Positions 58,901-64,000 of a stretch of 64,000 nt of DNA are shown here, in pieces. The notes under the pieces were generated by a model. The model did not search any database. It worked only from the letters and a program-made list of their open reading frames with translations, and was not told where the DNA came from. The position numbers and the translations under genes are program-made. Source of the DNA: Cucumis sativus. Its lineage: Eukaryota; Streptophyta; Magnoliopsida; Cucurbitales; Cucurbitaceae. The stretch spans positions 21,269,498 through 21,333,497 of the forward strand of contig NC_026660.2 in NCBI RefSeq assembly GCF_000004075.3, given 5' to 3'. Position 1 is the stretch's first letter. The number at the start of each line of letters is the position of its first letter.

Positions 58901-61080
58901 TTTACTTTTAAATTTGATATTTTTTCAATTTATAAAATATAGGCGACACGAGCTCTATTATCTTAAATTATTTTGCTATTTTTGCAAACTCTCGTAGTTA
59001 TAAAAGGGGTTTATTCAACATAGTTTTTAAGTCAAATTAATACATATATAATAAATTAATCCCATTTTATAATGTCCTTTTTCTCAAAGTCTTTTCTAAA
59101 AAGTAACACACACATATATATAATAGTGATTGGAGGAATTAGTCAAAAAAGTTAGTGTAAGTGAGACATGGTTAGACTAAATTAATTGCGTCTTGATTTT
59201 ATTGTTGGAGATCCTCAAATTATATGATGACAAAGACCTTTTTCTTTTTTTGTTTTGTAATTAATGAGACACACATGAAGTGTCGAAAGCAATTAAATCT
59301 TCATGAAGTTGATTAAAAGATATAGTCTTAAATCACATAATATAATCTAATTAATTGCCTTTCATCATTCAATTTCTTTTATTTATTCTTTTCATTCAAG
59401 TTATTTAATCCTCCCCTAATAAGACAATTTTGTTTTAGGAACATACTTTATTTTAAAATAAATGTCTTACATCATCCTCCTCCTATTATATCATATATGG
59501 TGTAATATTTCATATAGTAAGATTTTTTCAAAAAAAAAAAAAGTAAAACCATTTAGACTCTATCAAACAAAACCAATAAAAGACAAATTTTGTTATATTT
59601 GATTTTTTTGTGAATAAATATTTTATTTTTGATAAATTTTCTTTGAAAATTTTAAAATATCTTAATCCAATTTAAGTCATTTAAATTTTGTATTTAATAC
59701 ATCATTATAAATTTTCTTTAAATATTCAAAATTGTCCACTCATAAATCAAAAGAATTCTTTTTAAAAATAATATTGAACAATATATTTATGATTTATAAA
59801 AAAATATAATTATAATAAAATTTATCACAAATAATTTATTAACTTTTTTTTGTTTTTGAAAAAATCCATATACGAAAGCGCGAATAGACAACAAGTTATA
59901 AATTTCTAAAAAATAGACTTGGATATATTTGATAAATGCATAAACAACAAAATACTTTGGACAATATAACGTATAAAATACCAAATATTAAAGTATATTT
60001 GTAAACAAACTAAAAAATAAACCATAGTATTCTATCAAATCAATAAATGACTAGAAAAATGTAGGAATTCAAAATATGTGTTAATAAAGAAACAACAAAA
60101 TATGAGAGATAATGCAAGTATTGGTATTTAAAAAAAAAATACTAAAATCATTGTATAAAAAACAATAATAATTTGTGTAAAAATACTATGAAAAAAATTA
60201 AAGTATGAGAGAAATATAATTTTTGAAAAAAAGTTTCAATTGTTAAAATATAATTAAATCTTAAGAACATTAATGAAATATTAATTTTATAATATACTAA
60301 TTATATGAAACTTAAATTTATTGATTCCAAAAAGACGAGGAATCCAGTTAAGTAGGCTGTAGGCCCAATCTAAATTAACAACAATTATTCTCAAATTCAA
60401 GCCCAAACTTGAAAATAAACAAAACTCATGGATTACTTTTTATGTACTAACTACTAACTAGGCTATATATACTACAATCACAAGCGTCCTCATAAAGAGC
60501 AGAGGAGAGAGTCCAACATTAACACAATCAAACCTAACCACTTATCAACAAACAAACCAACCCAATAAACAATATGACACCATGACACGAGACCAAAAGC
60601 GATACATCAAAAAAGAGACGACATTAATATGAATGAACCGATATCACATCTGATTAAGAAGAATGTTACTATCTAAACCAACAAAGTACACATTTCTTTT
60701 TAGTGGCTTGATCACAAGAGTTCCAAAGTAAAGTGTGCTTAAGTTGCAACAATAATCTATATACTACATGCTAGAAGAACTAGTTGGTTAATGATGAAGT
60801 TGTTAGGATGCAGGATTCGAATTTCGAATCATGTGTTTGAGGTGTTACACATAATAAAACTCGACAAGTGAGATAAAACAAGAGTTATCATGCCAGATTT
60901 TAACGAAAACAAATGAACTAAGGGTTTTTTTTTTTTTTTTTGGAATAAATTTCATTATATATATTCTTTAAAAAATGAGAAGAAATATATTTGAGAATTT
61001 AGATGTATGATTAAAACACACACAAAGTTTGTTTAGTAAAATCCAACCTTATTTAAGGGTGTAAACTCTAATTATACTAA
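53000..61080. other. Eight-kilobase AT-rich intergenic stretch
   Basis: No gene, RNA or recognisable transposon coding region seen. The lower end holds the promoter of the minus-strand GH9 gene, the upper end that of the transporter gene. Notable items are a 19-base direct duplication (ttaacacgctctaactcac, twice) at about 57832-57869, TA/A tracts (55691-55735), and the GC-rich patch at 58150-58300. Confidence 0.5.
58150..58300. other. GC-rich island of unknown nature
   Basis: About 150 bases with clearly higher GC than everything within several kilobases on either side. Plus-strand translation (SVAVGRAVSGGPWLS start) stays open until the AT-rich DNA begins, and the reverse strand is also open. 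Neither reading resembles a family I know. No splice sites that clearly tie it to a gene were seen. Confidence 0.4.
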
Positions 61081-61228
61081 ACCACAAGGAGTGTTTTGCA
61101 ATTACCAAGAAGAAAAAGGAGAGAAGTCGAAAAGTGTTGAGTTTAGGAACGCCTCTGCTGTTTATCCGTCCTTCTCCAACTCGGCATCGCCAAATTTCTT
61201 CATTTCTTCACCTCCGGAGATCCCAATA

Positions 61229-63461
61229 ATGGATTCCGATATGAACAGTGGAGTGGATCATTTGGTGGAGCTTATCGTCCGGGAGGAACCTCCTTCCATT
61301 GCCGACGACGTTCCGATTTCGGAAGAGATTGCTCCTCTGTTGACCCAAATTGAAAAGCCAAAGATCAACATCTTCACCATCTCTTATCCTCGGAGAACAC
61401 CTATGGTAACAGTTCACACTACTTGCTTCTCCTTCAACAATTTTAAGTAACAGTTCCCTCCCTTGTTTCCGATTTTGGTTGCCGAGATGTGGAAATTCAG
61501 CTTTTCCTTTTATTTGCGTTATGTCTTTTTTTTTCTTTATCTTAATTTCTGCTTGTTGTATATTGTTTTTTAGTGTTAAACTAATTTCTTGAACACAATT
61601 CTTGACTAGCTCTTTTATTATTCCTAGAACTAGTGCCTCTTACTACCTGGATCCATATCTAAAAGCTACAAACCAGCCTTTGAGAGATTTAAAAGCAGAG
61701 TAACTAACTAAAACAGTAAAGGAAAAATAGAAGCTAAAAAACAAAGCACCCGAGGGACTTGAACCTCAAAGATATTACATTAATTTTAGTTTATCTTCTT
61801 TGTTCCTTGGATTATCTATGATATCACGTTCGAGATTTTGGATTAGTGTTGGGTTACTCTGCTAGGCAAGGAGATTTAATATAGGTATCAAAGCTTAGCT
61901 GCTATTTTTTTTTATTATTATTGTTTCACTTTGGGATAGAGTTCTCAACATTCTAGTTGGATACATGATCCATTAGAAGTTTGTGAGAGCTTATGTAACA
62001 CTTTGTTCCAGTGGGTACTTGATCTGAATTGGAACAAGTCATCGTTTATCAAAGTATTTGAAACGAGATGGCCCTCAGGTCGACTTGGCTCTTTTTCCAT
62101 GGTTTTATGTCATTTAGTGGTTGCATTTCTTGGCAGCATTGAAATAATGCAAGCTGTTTATAATTTTGAAATCTTTTGCCAATTTTTGTTGTGTATATAT
62201 TTTCAGGAGCAGGTGAATAAAGTCCACGATAGTGATGTATCTTCTCTATCTCAATCAATTATTTGGATTTGGAGTGGATCAAGATACTCTGGACTACTGT
62301 GTGCTTCTCTATCCTCCATCTTTTACTTTGCCATGGAAGTTCTGATGGGTGTTTTTTCTGGTTGGTAAAAACTTCTCTTATATTTCTATATTACAAGAAG
62401 ATGTGTGTCTTACATAGTGAGCGAATTGCCATTTCCTCTTCCTGTAGGTTTTCGTTGGGCCATTATTTTATCTTTCTCGATATGTGTACTGTACACCTCT
62501 ATCCATATATTTCTTAGAAGTTAACAGAGTTTTTTTTATCTCAACCAAAGTTTTGTATTGTTATTCTTATTCAAATCTCTACTTGTACATGCAGCTCAGT
62601 CTATACCAATTATTGAAATGGCATTTACAAGATGTGTAATTATTACAATACTTTCATATTTGTGGTTGAGGAGGAGCGAGCAACCAATCTTTGGACAGCC
62701 ACATGTGAGGAAACTTTTGGTTTCTCGTGCCCTAACAGGACTTCTCTCAATGATGAGTTTTATTTACAGGTATATGGCGTTAGTCTTGCAAATAAGGTTC
62801 AATGGCTGTTTGATAATTTGTTTTGAATAGTAGAATTTGGTGTCTCTGTGTTTAGAAAATGAGCAATGAATTTTTGTTTTATTAAATTTTAATATTCAAT
62901 TCTGGGAGGATTTTATCGACTGGTTCAGATTGTAGCCTCAAGTTGGACTTCTTTTGACATGATCTTTTTAAGTTAGTCCACTCTTATTATAGATGTCAGT
63001 TAGGAAGCCTCATTATTCTGTGTCTATGGCTGACGTCTTAACGCCTATTTTTTGTATCTCTTTGATGGTTCGTACAGTGTATCGTTTCCTATCAAAAGTA
63101 AAATACCATCTCATACTAGTTTCGCTCTACACTCTATGGCATATTTTCCACATACCAATACTCTTTGTTTTATCACTATCTGAAATCTCATACTGTATGG
63201 CCTTGTTTGGGACATGGTTTAAGTGAATCTTCTTATATAATTACCATTACTAAATACCTTGCCAATTGAGAGTTATTCGCTAATCTTGCATTTTGTTTTT
63301 GAGCTTTATTGAATATCAAGTTCTTTGGTTTGTTCTTTTATTCAGCATTCGAAGGCTGCATATTTCTCAGGCAATTGTATTGAGCTTTACCACTCCGATA
63401 CTGGCTTCAGTTGCAGCAAGATTTATTCTGAATGAAAAGTTTAAATTTTCTGACTTTGGCG
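61229..63461 (+). CDS. EamA/DMT-superfamily membrane transporter (SLC35G-like), 5' part
   Basis: Coding exons 61229-61405, 62207-62360, 62595-62769 and 63346-63461 join in frame to 207 codons plus one base. The donor at 63461 (GGCG then GTATGG) shows the gene continues past the window. The N-terminal ~75 residues are hydrophilic and acidic (cytosolic). Four or so membrane helices follow: YSGLLCASLSSIFYFAMEVL, IEMAFTRCVIITILSYLWL, ALTGLLSMMSFIY and ISQAIVLSFTTPILASVAAR, the last ending in LNEKF. The order TR-helix, RALTGL, SQAIVLSF.TPI.AS, LNEKF fits the first EamA repeat of drug/metabolite transporters of the SLC35G type. The substrate is unknown. ATG 61229 is preferred over an in-frame ATG at 61091, as the region between has a leader-like composition. 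Confidence 0.82.
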
Positions 63462-64000
63462 GTATGGATTTGATGGACATTCACCTTTTATCCTCCAAAC
63501 AGTGCATCATTATGTGCAAAGATTTAACATATTAATTAGGATTCTAACCTATCTTTAAGTTTGAACTACAACATCGAAACCCAATTTCGGTTCTTTCTCT
63601 CTTCATGAGTTTGAATATCTTTATTGATTGTGGGTTTAATCCTTCAAACTAAAAACTTCATAACTTAATTAAATTCATGTTGTCTGTTGGCGCTAAACTT
63701 TGAGTAGATGTTTAAACTTCCACATTCGAAAAATCAAGGGACCTCCCCTCGCACTTCTTATAAGATAGATAGGTTATTCCTTCAATTGCCAATTGGTTTT
63801 GAGATGGAACCCTTGCCATCAAGCGGTAAAAATAAATAAAACAATTGGAGTTTTCAATAGCTCAATTATAAAGAACAATATTAACATGACAATATCTCTC
63901 CATACACTTACGGTGGTCTGAATGTTCATGATTGGATCTATCAATTATATATATTTTCTTGATTTTGTTGACACTAGCAAATTTATTTGGTTTCTTCCTT
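63462..64000 (+). other. Intron 4 of the transporter gene, running off the window
   Basis: AT-rich sequence after a GTATGG donor; no acceptor plus coding continuation was recognised before 64000. Confidence 0.55.

Noticed and set aside
61745-61775. tRNA-like 'gagggacttgaacctc' string
   Set aside because: No acceptor, anticodon or D-arm sequence could be folded around it.
1-64000. CRISPR arrays, operons or bacterial-type systems
   Set aside because: No regularly spaced direct repeats were seen, and gene structure, introns and promoters are those of a plant nucleus.

Overview
The window is plant nuclear DNA, most likely a eudicot. It is AT-rich, coding exons are split by short GT-AG introns, and long intergenic stretches carry microsatellites, poly-A/T tracts and decayed LTR retrotransposons. 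The genes are plant families: GTE bromodomain factor, CLE peptides, ATL RING-H2, X8/callose binding, NHL/LEA-2, GH9 endoglucanase and a plant-type U4 snRNA promoter. A cucurbit is my best guess from the general look of the sequence and its repeats, but nothing here proves it.

Layout. 0.6-8.3 kb (-): a seven-exon gene for a ferritin-like DUF455 protein, with a 5.5 kb intron holding decayed Ty3-type retroelement sequence, including an LTR at 5321-6120. 10.0-13.9 kb (-): a GTE4-like bromodomain-NET chromatin factor with UTR introns. 16.7-20.6 kb (+): Ty1/copia remnants. 20.6-26.4 kb: AT-rich, no gene seen. 26.5-31.0 kb (-): two CLE signalling-peptide genes in tandem, about 4 kb apart, both with a RYIPGGPD-type core. 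32.8-34.4 kb (-): a second copia remnant. 35.1-36.95 kb: an inverted-repeat element. 37.0-37.3 kb (-): a 96-residue protein with a KEN box and a complete D box. 39.2-39.6 kb (+): a TCP transcription-factor pseudogene. 40.1-40.3 kb (+): a U4 snRNA gene with USE, TATA and 3' box. 43.7-44.4 kb (+): an ATL-type RING-H2 ubiquitin ligase. 45.7-46.4 kb (-): an X8-domain protein. 47.9-48.6 kb (+): an NHL/LEA-2 protein. 49.7-52.9 kb (-): a five-exon secreted GH9 endo-beta-1,4-glucanase. 53-61 kb: no gene seen apart from an unexplained GC-rich patch at 58.15-58.30 kb. 61.2 kb to the end (+): the first four coding exons of an EamA/DMT-type membrane transporter that runs off the window.

The genes do not form an operon or an obvious pathway; this is ordinary plant gene order. 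The most interesting items are the tandem CLE pair (one copy with a changed core residue and a C-terminal tail), the small KEN/D-box protein, the complete U4 snRNA transcription unit and the TCP pseudogene. Exon boundaries were derived by hand from splice signals, reading-frame phase and family knowledge. Each multi-exon model gives a continuous reading frame, but none is confirmed by transcripts.
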